Assembly (NCBI GenBank): GCA_024234055.1
Contig: JACKOW010000006.1
Span: forward strand, 124,001 to 188,000
Reading direction: 5' to 3'
Source: Rhodanobacteraceae bacterium
Lineage (GTDB): Bacteria; Pseudomonadota; Gammaproteobacteria; Xanthomonadales; SZUA-5
Length of the DNA: 64,000 bases
A program made the translations under genes and the position numbers. A model generated the notes under the pieces. It was given only the letters and a program-made list of their open reading frames with translations, had not been told where the DNA came from and did no database searches. Shown here one piece after another: positions 8,395 through 17,449 of this stretch (its first letter is position 1; each line of letters opens with the position of its first letter).

Positions 8395-9833
8395 GTCTTG
8401 GCGCCGACCTTGTCGCGCTGCTCCCGATGCCTGCGGACGGTGCAGCGTACCTGCTGATGAAAACCGATCTCCGAAGTCGCAACATTGTATTCGCGGCGGG
8501 CCCGGTCCAGAGCCTGGGAACCGAGGCGTTGGCACAGATGCTCGTTCGCTGCCAATCGCTGCAGCGCTTCGGCCAGCGCGGCTGCATCCCGTTGCGACAC
8601 CAGGATGCCGTGAACACCATCGTCGATGACCTCGGCTATCGAACCCGCATTGGTGGCAACGATGGCGCAACCGCCCGCCATGGCCTCCAGCAGCGCCGTC
8701 GGGATTCCGTCCTTGTCGCCGCTGGGCAGGTCGACAAATGGTGCCACGAAGACATCGGCTTCAGCGAGTTCTCGTCGAATCTCATGATTTCCCCGTTGGC
8801 CGGCAAAGATCACGGCGCTGTCAGTACCCAGCTTGTCAGCCAGTTCGCGCAGTGTATGTGCATAGCTCAGTGCTTGCGGTGATTGGCCGTCGGCGGCACC
8901 GATGATCCGGGCCTCGATGGCAAGGCCCTGATCCAGCAGCAGACGGACCGCTGCCATCAGATACTCGATACCCTTCTTCGGGTCGATTCGGCATACGCAG
9001 ATCAATCGCAAGGGCTCGTCGCGGTTTCGTTGGCGGCGCACTCTGGGCAGGAATCCTGCTGTGTCGATGGCGTTTGGCTTGACCACCAGGCCCGACAGTG
9101 GAGCTCCATGAATCCCCTCGAGTTCCGCAGCGATGCGCCGGGAGGTCGCCACCACCACATCGCACTCCTTCAGGTGCAGACCCACGGCTTTCAGAGGGTA
9201 ATCGTCGAGCATGTGATCTGCGTAGCAGCTGATACCTCTGGGAATACCCAGCAGCCGTGAAGCCACCCAGGCGAAAAGCGTCTGCTCGTAGAAGAAGTAG
9301 CTGTGCAGATAGTCAGTCCGCCACGCCCGAACCGCCCGGGCGAAGGAAAAGGCGTGCAGGAAATGTTCGTTGGTTTCAATGACCTCAGGGCGCAGTCCGG
9401 TGGCCTGCGCCAGATCCCGAATCAGGGCATCCACCAGCTCGGGTCGCTCACGTCGAAAACGGACCAGATCCCGGGCTCCGGTGCAGGCGTGCAGGATGAT
9501 CCGTCTCTTGAGCCTCCACAAAGGCGCGCAGGCCTGGGCGAGTTCTGAACGCGGCGCCAGATTTGCATACAGGAATCTGACAGCAAATCCGGCACGCGCC
9601 AGAGCCAGAACCTCCTGATGCACGAAAGTCTGCGAGTAGATGGGGAATGACCAACAGGCACTGGCCAGGACTCGAGCCTGTCCAGACGCCTGGCCGAATC
9701 TCCCGATCCACGCATCCAGACGCAACCACAGGATGTTGAGCTCGTGGGCGGCGATCAATAGCGCAGGTTGAAGTTTGCGGATCACCTCACGCACGAATGC
9801 CCCTGCGCCAGCGGCGCGCGTAGATGCGGTCAT
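8391..9833 (-). CDS. GT4 family glycosyltransferase
   Basis: A 480-residue GT4 enzyme. A leader of about 50 residues precedes the GT-B N-domain (SFPIYSQTFVHQE); the C-domain has RIDPKKGIEYL and ends in the E-x7-E region DKDGIPTALLEAMAGG, where the first acidic position is Asp-rich rather than a clean Glu. The SQTFVHQE segment is typical of the colanic acid/amylovoran-type exopolysaccharide enzymes. The chosen ATG (9833) overlaps the end of the upstream GT2 gene by 47 bp; an ATG at 9908 would overlap more. The stop overlaps the next ATG by four bases. Acceptor and donor are unknown. Confidence 0.84.
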   Translation of the reverse strand: MTASTRAAGAGAFVREVIRKLQPALLIAAHELNILWLRLDAWIGRFGQASGQARVLASACWSFPIYSQTFVHQEVLALARAGFAVRFLYANLAPRSELAQACAPLWRLKRRIILHACTGARDLVRFRRERPELVDALIRDLAQATGLRPEVIETNEHFLHAFSFARAVRAWRTDYLHSYFFYEQTLFAWVASRLLGIPRGISCYADHMLDDYPLKAVGLHLKECDVVVATSRRIAAELEGIHGAPLSGLVVKPNAIDTAGFLPRVRRQRNRDEPLRLICVCRIDPKKGIEYLMAAVRLLLDQGLAIEARIIGAADGQSPQALSYAHTLRELADKLGTDSAVIFAGQRGNHEIRRELAEADVFVAPFVDLPSGDKDGIPTALLEAMAGGCAIVATNAGSIAEVIDDGVHGILVSQRDAAALAEALQRLAANEHLCQRLGSQALDRARREYNVATSEIGFHQQVRCTVRRHREQRDKVGAKT

Positions 9834-10857
9834 AAGGAATCTGCGGATCCGCCGGGCAATGTTGCTCGAAGCCCCCGAGTTCTGCCACCAATCGGTGACC
9901 CTTGCCATGATCGTCAAAGACACGGCGCAGCAGCATGCGGAGCACGTGCGGAAAGACCGATAGTCCGAGGGCGAGCGATCTTGTCCGCAGTCCCCAGCGG
10001 CAAGCCTTGAGGTGGTCTCCAGACCAGAACGCCACGCCCGCGAGATGCAGCGCAAACTGACCCTGCGCTCTTTGCAGCGCGCCCTTCGAAATCGCCGGCT
10101 GTCGGGACGCGATCGTGCCCACGACCTCCTTGAATGATCGCCACATCGCCTCGCCGTCGGTGGACATGCTGTTCGCACAGCGCCGGTAGCCGACCAGCAG
10201 CGCCGGTACCGCGGCCACGGCGTGATGCTCTGCTATCCGAAGTGCAAGGTCCCAGTCCTCGCAGCCCTGACAACCCATGGCGCGCAGCTCGGTCCGATAG
10301 CCGCCCAGCTGCAGGACGATGGCTCGGCGGAACAGCGGTACGCTGGCGCTGCCGGTCATGTTGATCTCGACCAGACGCGGCAGGATGTGGCCTTCGACCC
10401 GCCAGCGTGGCGATCGATCCAGCACCCGGTTCTCCGCGTCCATCCAGACCCACCAGCAGTAGACCAGGCCGGTGTCCGGACCGGCCTCCAGGAGACGAGA
10501 CACCTGGCGCGCAATCTTCGTTGGGTCCCAGATGTCATCGGCATCCAATGGCGCCAGAAATTCGCCGCTGGCAGCGGCGATTGCAGCGTTGCGTGCGGCC
10601 GCGACGCCCAGATTCGCTTGCCGAATCAGACGCAGGCGGCGATCAGTACGCGCGAGTGCAGCAACTACATCGGCGGTCGAGTCATCTGAGCCATCGTCCA
10701 CGACGATGACTTCGAGATTGCGGTAGGTCTGAGCCAATGCCGACCGACAGGACTCGCCAATGAAACGCTCGGCATTGAATGCCGCGATAATCACCGAGAC
10801 CAGCGGCGCGCCGGCCCCTCCGATCTCCGCGAAACGCACTGGTTCAGCGCTCGTCAT
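9787..10857 (-). CDS. GT2 family glycosyltransferase
   Basis: A 356-residue GT-A glycosyltransferase with LVSVIIAAFNAE at the first strand, VIVVDDGSDDST for nucleotide binding, LGVAAARN and the metal-binding PLDADDIW, followed by GCEDWDLALR, the usual ED base motif of inverting GT2 enzymes. These are nearly all the hallmark positions, so an active inverting transferase is likely. The ATG overlaps the stop of the GT4-GT2 fusion gene (ATGA, 10854-10857). Acts at the cytoplasmic face within the glycan operon. Confidence 0.9.
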   Translation of the reverse strand: MTSAEPVRFAEIGGAGAPLVSVIIAAFNAERFIGESCRSALAQTYRNLEVIVVDDGSDDSTADVVAALARTDRRLRLIRQANLGVAAARNAAIAAASGEFLAPLDADDIWDPTKIARQVSRLLEAGPDTGLVYCWWVWMDAENRVLDRSPRWRVEGHILPRLVEINMTGSASVPLFRRAIVLQLGGYRTELRAMGCQGCEDWDLALRIAEHHAVAAVPALLVGYRRCANSMSTDGEAMWRSFKEVVGTIASRQPAISKGALQRAQGQFALHLAGVAFWSGDHLKACRWGLRTRSLALGLSVFPHVLRMLLRRVFDDHGKGHRLVAELGGFEQHCPADPQIPYDRIYARRWRRGIRA

Positions 10858-13130
10858 CCGCGATCACTCCGCCTTTTCCCGCCGTTGCTCGTCGTCGTCG
10901 ACCATGAACGGCGCAGATTGTCGGCGGAGCCGCGCATCCGAAACAGCAGGCGGCGGGCCAGCCACAGCACAGAGGTAGAAGGCGTGCTCAGCGCCTGCCG
11001 GAGCAGAGTGCGTCGCTGTTCGGGACTGCGCTGGCGCCACCATTCCCAGAGCGGCGTATGCAGGCGTTTCAGTGCGTCGGCCATGGATGAATAGCGCGCC
11101 GGCGCTGAAGCACTGAGCTGGCAGAACTCCTCGGCACTGATCGAACCGAGAATTGCCGGATAGGTCAGGGCCCGCCAGCCGGACTGGATCACCTGATCGA
11201 GCAGGTCAACGCAGGAGGCTGCGGATCCGGCTTCGACGGCCGCCCGCGTGGCCGCCCTCAGGGCCGAGGACTCCACGAAGACGGCGGGAGCCAGTGCGGC
11301 GTCCCGACCCAGATGCGGTCGCAATGGATCGGGCGGCAAGTGAATTCGACCTCCGGTAGGGCCAACGCTGATCCATGCACCCATCACCCCCAGTCTCGGA
11401 AGCCGCGCGAATGCCGAGGACCCGACCGCAAGGAAATCGCGATCGAGTTGCAGGCGTGCGTCGACAAATGCCACCGCCGCCAGGGATTCTCGGGCATCCA
11501 GCAAGGTCCTTGCCGCCAGCAGCTCGGGTGCGCTCACGGCCGCTCTGGGCGCGCACATGACTTCCAGACCTTCGGCCCGCAGCATTGCCAGATCCTCATC
11601 CGATGGAGCATGGCAAAGGACGATGACCGCGATCGGTGCCCGCGACTGCGCTTTGAGAGACGCCAGAAAGGCCTTGAGCGGGGCTTTCCCACCTCTGAAT
11701 GTCACCACCACGCCGAGTTCCGCATCTGTCGCCTCGTCCGCGCAAGTCTGCATGGCTGTAGCAGCGGTGCGACCCGCGGTTGAGTCGTCAGCCTCAGTGG
11801 CCGGAACCTCGCACCTCGGCGCAGGGTTGCGCAGGAGCGAACGCTTCAGCTGCAGATGACGCTCGACCACCCGGTGGTTGTCGCAGGTGCGAATCACCGC
11901 AGCATGTGCGGCGGCTCCCATGCGTTCGCGCTCCTCGGCGCTGCATCGGAGCGCCCGCGTGAGCGCCTCGGCCAGACCCTGGGATGACCCGTCAGATGCA
12001 ATCCAACCAGAGACCCCGTCCGTAATCAGTTCCCTCATTCCGCCATTGGGCGATGCAACGACGGGCAAGCCACTGGCCATGGACTCGATGCAGCTGTAGG
12101 GAAAGTTCTCCCAGCGCGAAGGCACGATCGCGGCGCTCGCACCGGCGAGCAGCAGAGAAACACCAGCAGCATCGCGGCTACCGTGAAAGTGCAAGCGACT
12201 GCGCACCTGCGGCGACAGGCGACGGCGAACGGCATCTCCCACGGTGGGTCCGCCGTCGACCGCCAACGGCGTGTCGCCACCGACGAACTCGACCCACAGA
12301 TCCGGGTAGTCGGGGGCGATGGCCGCAACAGCATCCGCCAATTCGAGCACGCCCTTGCGCGGTTCCAGTCGGCCCGCATGGAAGATTGACCTGCCGGCCC
12401 AGACTGCAGCATCCCTGCGCAGGCGAGGCGCGTTACCCAGCGGATAGGGGATGACCGCAATTTTCGCGGGATCGATCCCGTAGCGAGTGACGGTCTGCGC
12501 GGACATGAATTGGCTTGGCGCGATCAGGGCGTCAGCCGCGAGAATTGAAAAGGCCTCGGCACTCACGGCCGGTGCGTAATCCAGAACCGCCCGGTCCCAG
12601 GTGTTGGCGGCGAAGATCTGCTCCGTCGAGGAATGCAGGTGCACCACACACGGTGGGCACCGCGTCGGACCCAAGCCCAACTGGCGCCGCAGCTGAAGGT
12701 AGTAGAGCGGCGCCTCCCATTCCTGAGCCTCGATGACATCGATCCCTTCCTGCTCGATCAGCGCTTCCGCCAGCAGCGCGGCTTGCCAGGAAAAGGCCTG
12801 CGCCGGATAGGTCGACGCAATCATTCCGCTCGCCACGCGCGGATCAGAACCCGCCTGGCGTGGCGAAAAGTGCGAGGCAACTTGATCAAATGCAACGCGA
12901 TGGACGATCAGACGGCCGGGAATGAGCTCCTCGCAGGCCTTGGGCGAACCTGCCCAGCGGTGAGCGATCACATGCACCGATTCCCCGGCCTCGGCCAGAA
13001 GATTGGCCATGTGCCGGACATAGGTACCAATACCTCCCGGTGGATAGGCGGCAGGCGGGTACTCGCGGCAGATGAACAGATGTTTCAGGTGGACCTCGTC
13101 AATGATCGAATGCCGGCTGATGGTGTCCAT
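10854..13130 (-). CDS. GT4-GT2-like fusion glycosyltransferase
   Basis: A 758-residue two-part protein from the ATG at 13128-13130. Residues 15-440 are a GT4 glycosyltransferase: HLFICREYPP start, GGIGTYVRH loop, HAGRLEPRKG and the donor motif E341-x7-E349 (ENFPYSCIE). A low-complexity linker (about 440-470) joins it to a GT-A/GT2-like part with VVVTFRGGKAPL and VAFVDARLQLD, in which the DxD is degenerate, so the second half may lack catalysis. The upstream gene stops 50 bp before the start. An alternative ATG 54 codons upstream would run into that gene, and its extra residues show no conservation I recognise. Cytoplasmic member of the glycan operon. Confidence 0.83.
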   Translation of the reverse strand: MDTISRHSIIDEVHLKHLFICREYPPAAYPPGGIGTYVRHMANLLAEAGESVHVIAHRWAGSPKACEELIPGRLIVHRVAFDQVASHFSPRQAGSDPRVASGMIASTYPAQAFSWQAALLAEALIEQEGIDVIEAQEWEAPLYYLQLRRQLGLGPTRCPPCVVHLHSSTEQIFAANTWDRAVLDYAPAVSAEAFSILAADALIAPSQFMSAQTVTRYGIDPAKIAVIPYPLGNAPRLRRDAAVWAGRSIFHAGRLEPRKGVLELADAVAAIAPDYPDLWVEFVGGDTPLAVDGGPTVGDAVRRRLSPQVRSRLHFHGSRDAAGVSLLLAGASAAIVPSRWENFPYSCIESMASGLPVVASPNGGMRELITDGVSGWIASDGSSQGLAEALTRALRCSAEERERMGAAAHAAVIRTCDNHRVVERHLQLKRSLLRNPAPRCEVPATEADDSTAGRTAATAMQTCADEATDAELGVVVTFRGGKAPLKAFLASLKAQSRAPIAVIVLCHAPSDEDLAMLRAEGLEVMCAPRAAVSAPELLAARTLLDARESLAAVAFVDARLQLDRDFLAVGSSAFARLPRLGVMGAWISVGPTGGRIHLPPDPLRPHLGRDAALAPAVFVESSALRAATRAAVEAGSAASCVDLLDQVIQSGWRALTYPAILGSISAEEFCQLSASAPARYSSMADALKRLHTPLWEWWRQRSPEQRRTLLRQALSTPSTSVLWLARRLLFRMRGSADNLRRSWSTTTSNGGKRRSDRG

Positions 13131-13180
13131 GCGCCGAATCTGTCGCGCAGTGGAACCTGAGATCGATGTGCCAAGCGCCG

Positions 13181-15028
13181 TTACAAGATCTTCTGCGCGT
13201 GCAGCAAGTCGGCGATCTGCTCGGCGGCCGACAAGTGCGCTATCTCGTTCGGGTGCATGTCCCCGTCCGGATGAACTATCAAGCTCTGCCAATCATGTTG
13301 GCTGAGCAGCAGTTCTCCGACATCCAGCCACGGAACTCCAGAGCCACGCAGCCCCGGCGCTATCGTGTCAATCAGGGCCCGCCATGGCCCGGCATCCAGC
13401 GGGTGGGGCCTGAAGGCGAAGGCCACCAGTTTGGCGTCGATGCGCTGGGCGATGTCGCGCATCTGCAGGACCTGTTGCAGGCTTTCCCGGAAATCCGCCG
13501 GCGGCTTCTGCATTTCGTGACGATAGCTCTGGGTCAGGCCGAAAATATTGAAGAAATACTCGTACTTGTTCGGAGTATGAAAATAGCCATTGTTGACGTC
13601 GCTGCGCCAGGAGCTGTCGTCATTAGAGACCATGGCCAACACGACGACGTCCGGACGATATTCCGGACCGATGATTTCCAGCAGCGCTCGTTCCTGCGTC
13701 GTGGAATAACCGCTGACGCCGCAATTGATCACTTCGTATCGGATCTCCGGAGACTCTGAGAGATCCTTGTTGAGGGTTCTTTCCAGCTGGGCTGAGAAGG
13801 TGTCACGCTCGTGTACACCCACGCCCAGCGCAAAAGAGTCACCCAGCACCAGAATCCGGCGAACATTGGCTGGCTTTTCCACAGGATAATCTGGTCCGCG
13901 GCAGCCGTGATCGTTGAATCTATAACTGACCGCATACTCGGGTGGTGGCGTGCGGACCACACTTTGGCCAGAATCCAGCTGGTGAATGACGACGGTCTTG
14001 ATCTCTACCGCAGGGATGGCATCGCCCAGGTCAAATGTCATTCTGGCCTCGTCATCCGTTGCAGTTGCCCGGAAAATCCGGCTGTACTCTTCCCATTCAG
14101 TACCAATGTCGATTTGTTCGTACCAGCCAAGATTATCCCAGGGCGGATGCGCCTGACTGACGCCATAGGAAAATGGGCGGACATTGTCCGCGCGTGCCTT
14201 GAAAGACAACTGATAGCGCACACCTCGCTTCAGTGCCAAGCCGTCATAGGTGAGTTGAACATGCCAGGTGGTCGGAACTTCAGCTCGATCGATCTCGACA
14301 CGCACGACATCATGGAACTCTGATTCCGGAAGCAACAGGCGCGCGGCGCTGCCTGGGTGATTGCTGCCGAGGCGCCATTGGGTGGATCGCGGATCGCTTG
14401 TTTCGAAATATCCCCGGGGATTGGACAGATAGATGGTCCTGGCAACGCTGTTGGGCGGGTATGACTCTTCCAGTACGGGGTGGGGGCGCGTGCCGCCCTC
14501 CCAGCGTACGATATTGGCTTTCACGGTCCTATGAGGCCCGATGACTCCGAGTACTCCTTCAATCGCCACCAGGCCGGTCGCGCCGACAAACGCCGATACC
14601 AGCAACCCAGTCCCGATTCTGCGCCCCAGAAGTTGGCCAACAGCAGCGACCAGAAGACCCAGATAGCCGTAAATGACTGAAATCTGAAGCAGCCTTGCCG
14701 GAAAAGGGTCGGAGCTGACAAGCAAGTGCGAGATGAAGTTGCCGCAGGCAATCACGCCGAGCACGGCCAGCGCAAGAAAGCGCCGATTTGAGTTCAGCGG
14801 AATCAGAAACAACAGACCGCTTGATCCAGCCACCAGAACCCCAATGAGACGGTTTTCGAATGTGCCTGTCTGAACAAACACCAACCACTGCAGCAGTGCC
14901 ATCAACATCAGCCAGATCATGGCGAAGGTGCGCGCCGGTGACGACGCTTGCCCTGCGTCGGGTGAATTGCGGTTGTGTTTGACGCTTTGGCTGGTCATCT
15001 TTCGTGTCTCGATAGGGTCCGCGGTCAT
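13181..15028 (-). CDS. membrane SGNH/GDSL hydrolase with internal carbohydrate-binding-like domain
   Basis: A 615-residue protein. Several hydrophobic helices lie at 35-165. A beta-sandwich resembling family 4/9 carbohydrate-binding modules follows (about 200-350, with WDNLGWYEQID and W-E-EYSRIF), then an SGNH hydrolase domain (about 365-615). Block I is GDSFALG with nucleophile Ser398, block II holds NCGVSGYST, and block V is DGDMHPN with His592. Such enzymes in exopolysaccharide clusters add or remove O-acyl groups on the polymer; the catalytic domain is expected on the periplasmic side. It is 99 bp downstream of a paralogous protein whose domains are in the opposite order. An ATG ten codons in is an alternative start. 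Confidence 0.8.
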   Translation of the reverse strand: MTADPIETRKMTSQSVKHNRNSPDAGQASSPARTFAMIWLMLMALLQWLVFVQTGTFENRLIGVLVAGSSGLLFLIPLNSNRRFLALAVLGVIACGNFISHLLVSSDPFPARLLQISVIYGYLGLLVAAVGQLLGRRIGTGLLVSAFVGATGLVAIEGVLGVIGPHRTVKANIVRWEGGTRPHPVLEESYPPNSVARTIYLSNPRGYFETSDPRSTQWRLGSNHPGSAARLLLPESEFHDVVRVEIDRAEVPTTWHVQLTYDGLALKRGVRYQLSFKARADNVRPFSYGVSQAHPPWDNLGWYEQIDIGTEWEEYSRIFRATATDDEARMTFDLGDAIPAVEIKTVVIHQLDSGQSVVRTPPPEYAVSYRFNDHGCRGPDYPVEKPANVRRILVLGDSFALGVGVHERDTFSAQLERTLNKDLSESPEIRYEVINCGVSGYSTTQERALLEIIGPEYRPDVVVLAMVSNDDSSWRSDVNNGYFHTPNKYEYFFNIFGLTQSYRHEMQKPPADFRESLQQVLQMRDIAQRIDAKLVAFAFRPHPLDAGPWRALIDTIAPGLRGSGVPWLDVGELLLSQHDWQSLIVHPDGDMHPNEIAHLSAAEQIADLLHAQKIL

Positions 15029-15127
15029 GGGAATCGAGTTTCAACGGCGCCGCTCAGCGAATCTGAGGCAGGTGAGCGGGGCAGGGATCCATCGTCACCG
15101 GGGACCGGACGGAGTTCCTGGCGGTCA

Positions 15128-17188
15128 TCATTGGTCTTGCAGCAACGCGTGTTCTCCTTGCCGTAGCACCACTTTGGCGATCTCGACGGGCTGGTCGCTG
15201 GCGCCCAGAGCAAGTGTCAGACGAGCACCGGAATCTGACCTTGTTGCCAGGAATTTCCTCGTGAGGGTCTGCCACTCGGCATTGATGTCCACCTTGCCCC
15301 AGAGGCCGAGGTTATCCCAGTCAGACCGATTCAGGGTCAGCGCATATTCCAGGTGCCTGAGTTGCGGCGCGCGCACGACCAGTTCAAAGATGTACTCCTG
15401 CCCGGCCACGATCCTCAGGCCGTCATGCTGGAGCTGAATGGCCCAGATGTCGCCATCGATGGAACTCTTGGGGCGAATCCGCATGGGTGGGTGCACGTCG
15501 GCGGAGGCGTGGGAAAGAGTCGCCTTCGCAGGCGCCGTCACGGCCAGTTTCCATCCGGGTTTGGCAAGCCTGATCAGTGCCTCTGCGGCCTGTCGCTGCG
15601 ATAACTGTTCGAACTTCGGCTCATCGGCGATCTCAATGGCCTCGTTGCTGTCGCCCAGCAGCAGCATCAGCTTTGCTGCCGGGTCGTTGTCAGTGGCGAT
15701 GAATACTCGACGGAAGCTCTGCCACTCCGGGGTCAGGTCGAAGCTTTCATCCAGTCCAAGGATTGCCCATGGCGGTTGCCGAGTGCTCAATGCCACACGC
15801 AGAGTCCGGGTGCCGACCGACCGCGCACTCAGCTCCAGTGAGTACATCTGACCCTTTGTGACGGCGAAGTCGCTGCGCTGAACCACCGCTTTCCAAGGAT
15901 CGCCGGACGGCGTACCCAGGACATCGATGTGCAGCGGTGCACCCGCCTTGGCAGGATAGCCAATGATCGCTCTCATGCTGCCGCCATCTTGACGATTCCA
16001 GGATTCTTGCCAGGCACGCATGGGTGGATCCGGGATGGCGTTTGGTGCAAACAACGCGGGTGAGCGAGCGAGCTCGGCCAAAAGCGGATTGGCGGCAATG
16101 GCATGTGCGACCGTTTGATGCCACACCGCGGTGGGGTGTCCCTCGTTGGGAAAGAACGATGAGCTGAGATGACCCACATCGACGACGTGCAATCCCGGTT
16201 CGTTGCGAATCGGGTCCAGCATTCTGGCTTCAACGTCGTCCAGTAACAGCAGGACGAAGGGAACGCCATGTTCACGACTGAGTCGAGTCATCCCCCGGAT
16301 CAGCGCTTCCGTCACACGGTACTCGGTCTCGTCCAGCTCGGGACCGTCTTCCCAGTCGGCTTGGCTGTTGACGAGCAAGCTCTTCCAGCGCAGCTGGCCG
16401 TTCTCCAGTTCAACATGTGGCAGCCAGCCGGCCTTGCCCTTCGCGAACCAACTCTTCCGAAGATAGTTTCTCTGACGATGGTGGGCGATCAGACCGTACA
16501 CAACCAATCGTGGTGCCGGCCGGTGTTTGAGCTCATTCTCCAGAGCCAGAAAGGCCTGAGTAGTGCCCCATCCGGAAACCGAAAAGTTGCGTACCTGGAT
16601 CCTTGGCCATGCCTGGGCTGCCAGCAGATAGGGGTAAGTTAGCTGATCCTCTACGCCGACTCCGAACGTGAAAGAGCACCCCAGAAACCAGACTTCGTCG
16701 TGGCCGGCCCCGGGCGACGCAACCGGAAGCCGACGCCATCCCTCGGAATCCAGGTTGTACGAAACGCTGAAGTCGCTGTTGACCTGACGGCCACTGGCAT
16801 TGGGCGAGTTGCTCCAACCGTAGCGATCGTCATTGCGCACTATCAGTTCAGTCCACTCATGATCCGACTGCCAGACCCGAGGTTTGGCGCCCAACATCAT
16901 CGAGACGTCGCCGGCCTCAATGGGTCGGTACCCCAGCACGAAGACGACGGTCAGCGTCCCCACGGAGCTCGCGAGCATCATCGAAAACGACGTAGGCAGC
17001 TTCCAGGAAGCCAGTCCAAGCAGCGTCACCAGCATCCCCAGAGCCAGAACGAACTTGTGATCTATCCGCATCCAGGTGAAAGGCACCAGGACCGAGGAAA
17101 GGACCAGACCCATGGTGATCAGCACCAGACCCAATGTCGTGGCCAGCGCGCAGAACAGGGCATGGAAATTTCGAGTTGGACGGGTCAT
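15128..17188 (-). CDS. membrane SGNH-like hydrolase with two C-terminal carbohydrate-binding-like domains
   Basis: A 686-residue protein with about three hydrophobic helices at 10-90 and an SGNH-like domain at about 105-370. Two beta-sandwich repeats follow (about 400-530 and 560-680), each with a W-x2-LGL motif and an EWQ-x3-R-x-F segment, homologous to the single such domain of the neighbouring gene. Block I reads GCSFTFG, with Cys171 in place of the usual Asp next to nucleophile Ser172; block V reads NEGHP, Glu replacing Asp. Variants of this kind occur in exopolysaccharide-associated SGNH proteins, so activity is plausible. It appears to be the first gene of the 17-kb minus-strand cluster. 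Confidence 0.77.
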   Translation of the reverse strand: MTRPTRNFHALFCALATTLGLVLITMGLVLSSVLVPFTWMRIDHKFVLALGMLVTLLGLASWKLPTSFSMMLASSVGTLTVVFVLGYRPIEAGDVSMMLGAKPRVWQSDHEWTELIVRNDDRYGWSNSPNASGRQVNSDFSVSYNLDSEGWRRLPVASPGAGHDEVWFLGCSFTFGVGVEDQLTYPYLLAAQAWPRIQVRNFSVSGWGTTQAFLALENELKHRPAPRLVVYGLIAHHRQRNYLRKSWFAKGKAGWLPHVELENGQLRWKSLLVNSQADWEDGPELDETEYRVTEALIRGMTRLSREHGVPFVLLLLDDVEARMLDPIRNEPGLHVVDVGHLSSSFFPNEGHPTAVWHQTVAHAIAANPLLAELARSPALFAPNAIPDPPMRAWQESWNRQDGGSMRAIIGYPAKAGAPLHIDVLGTPSGDPWKAVVQRSDFAVTKGQMYSLELSARSVGTRTLRVALSTRQPPWAILGLDESFDLTPEWQSFRRVFIATDNDPAAKLMLLLGDSNEAIEIADEPKFEQLSQRQAAEALIRLAKPGWKLAVTAPAKATLSHASADVHPPMRIRPKSSIDGDIWAIQLQHDGLRIVAGQEYIFELVVRAPQLRHLEYALTLNRSDWDNLGLWGKVDINAEWQTLTRKFLATRSDSGARLTLALGASDQPVEIAKVVLRQGEHALLQDQ

Positions 17189-17449
17189 GGGGACTCGTGT
17201 GTCCGACTGGCGCGATGGCCAGCCGGCAATCCATCGACGATCTCAGAGTGACCAGGATGATATCCGTCAGGACTATCGTCGGAACAATGGCCGGAACGTC
17301 GCGCAGCGATCGGCGGCGGATCGTTGAGCTCACCGGATTCACTGCCCGTGGATAGACCTGTATGTGCCTCCAGGGCACCAGGGCCGCCATCGACTTGCCT
17401 CAATCGCCGCCGAGGACAACAATGCGCGCCTTGCTTGAATGGGTCGCGC

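Noticed and set aside
17189..17449. Promoter of the 17-kb glycan operon
   Set aside because: A TTGTTC-N17-GATATC pairing on the minus strand (about 17255-17290) is too weak to report as a feature.
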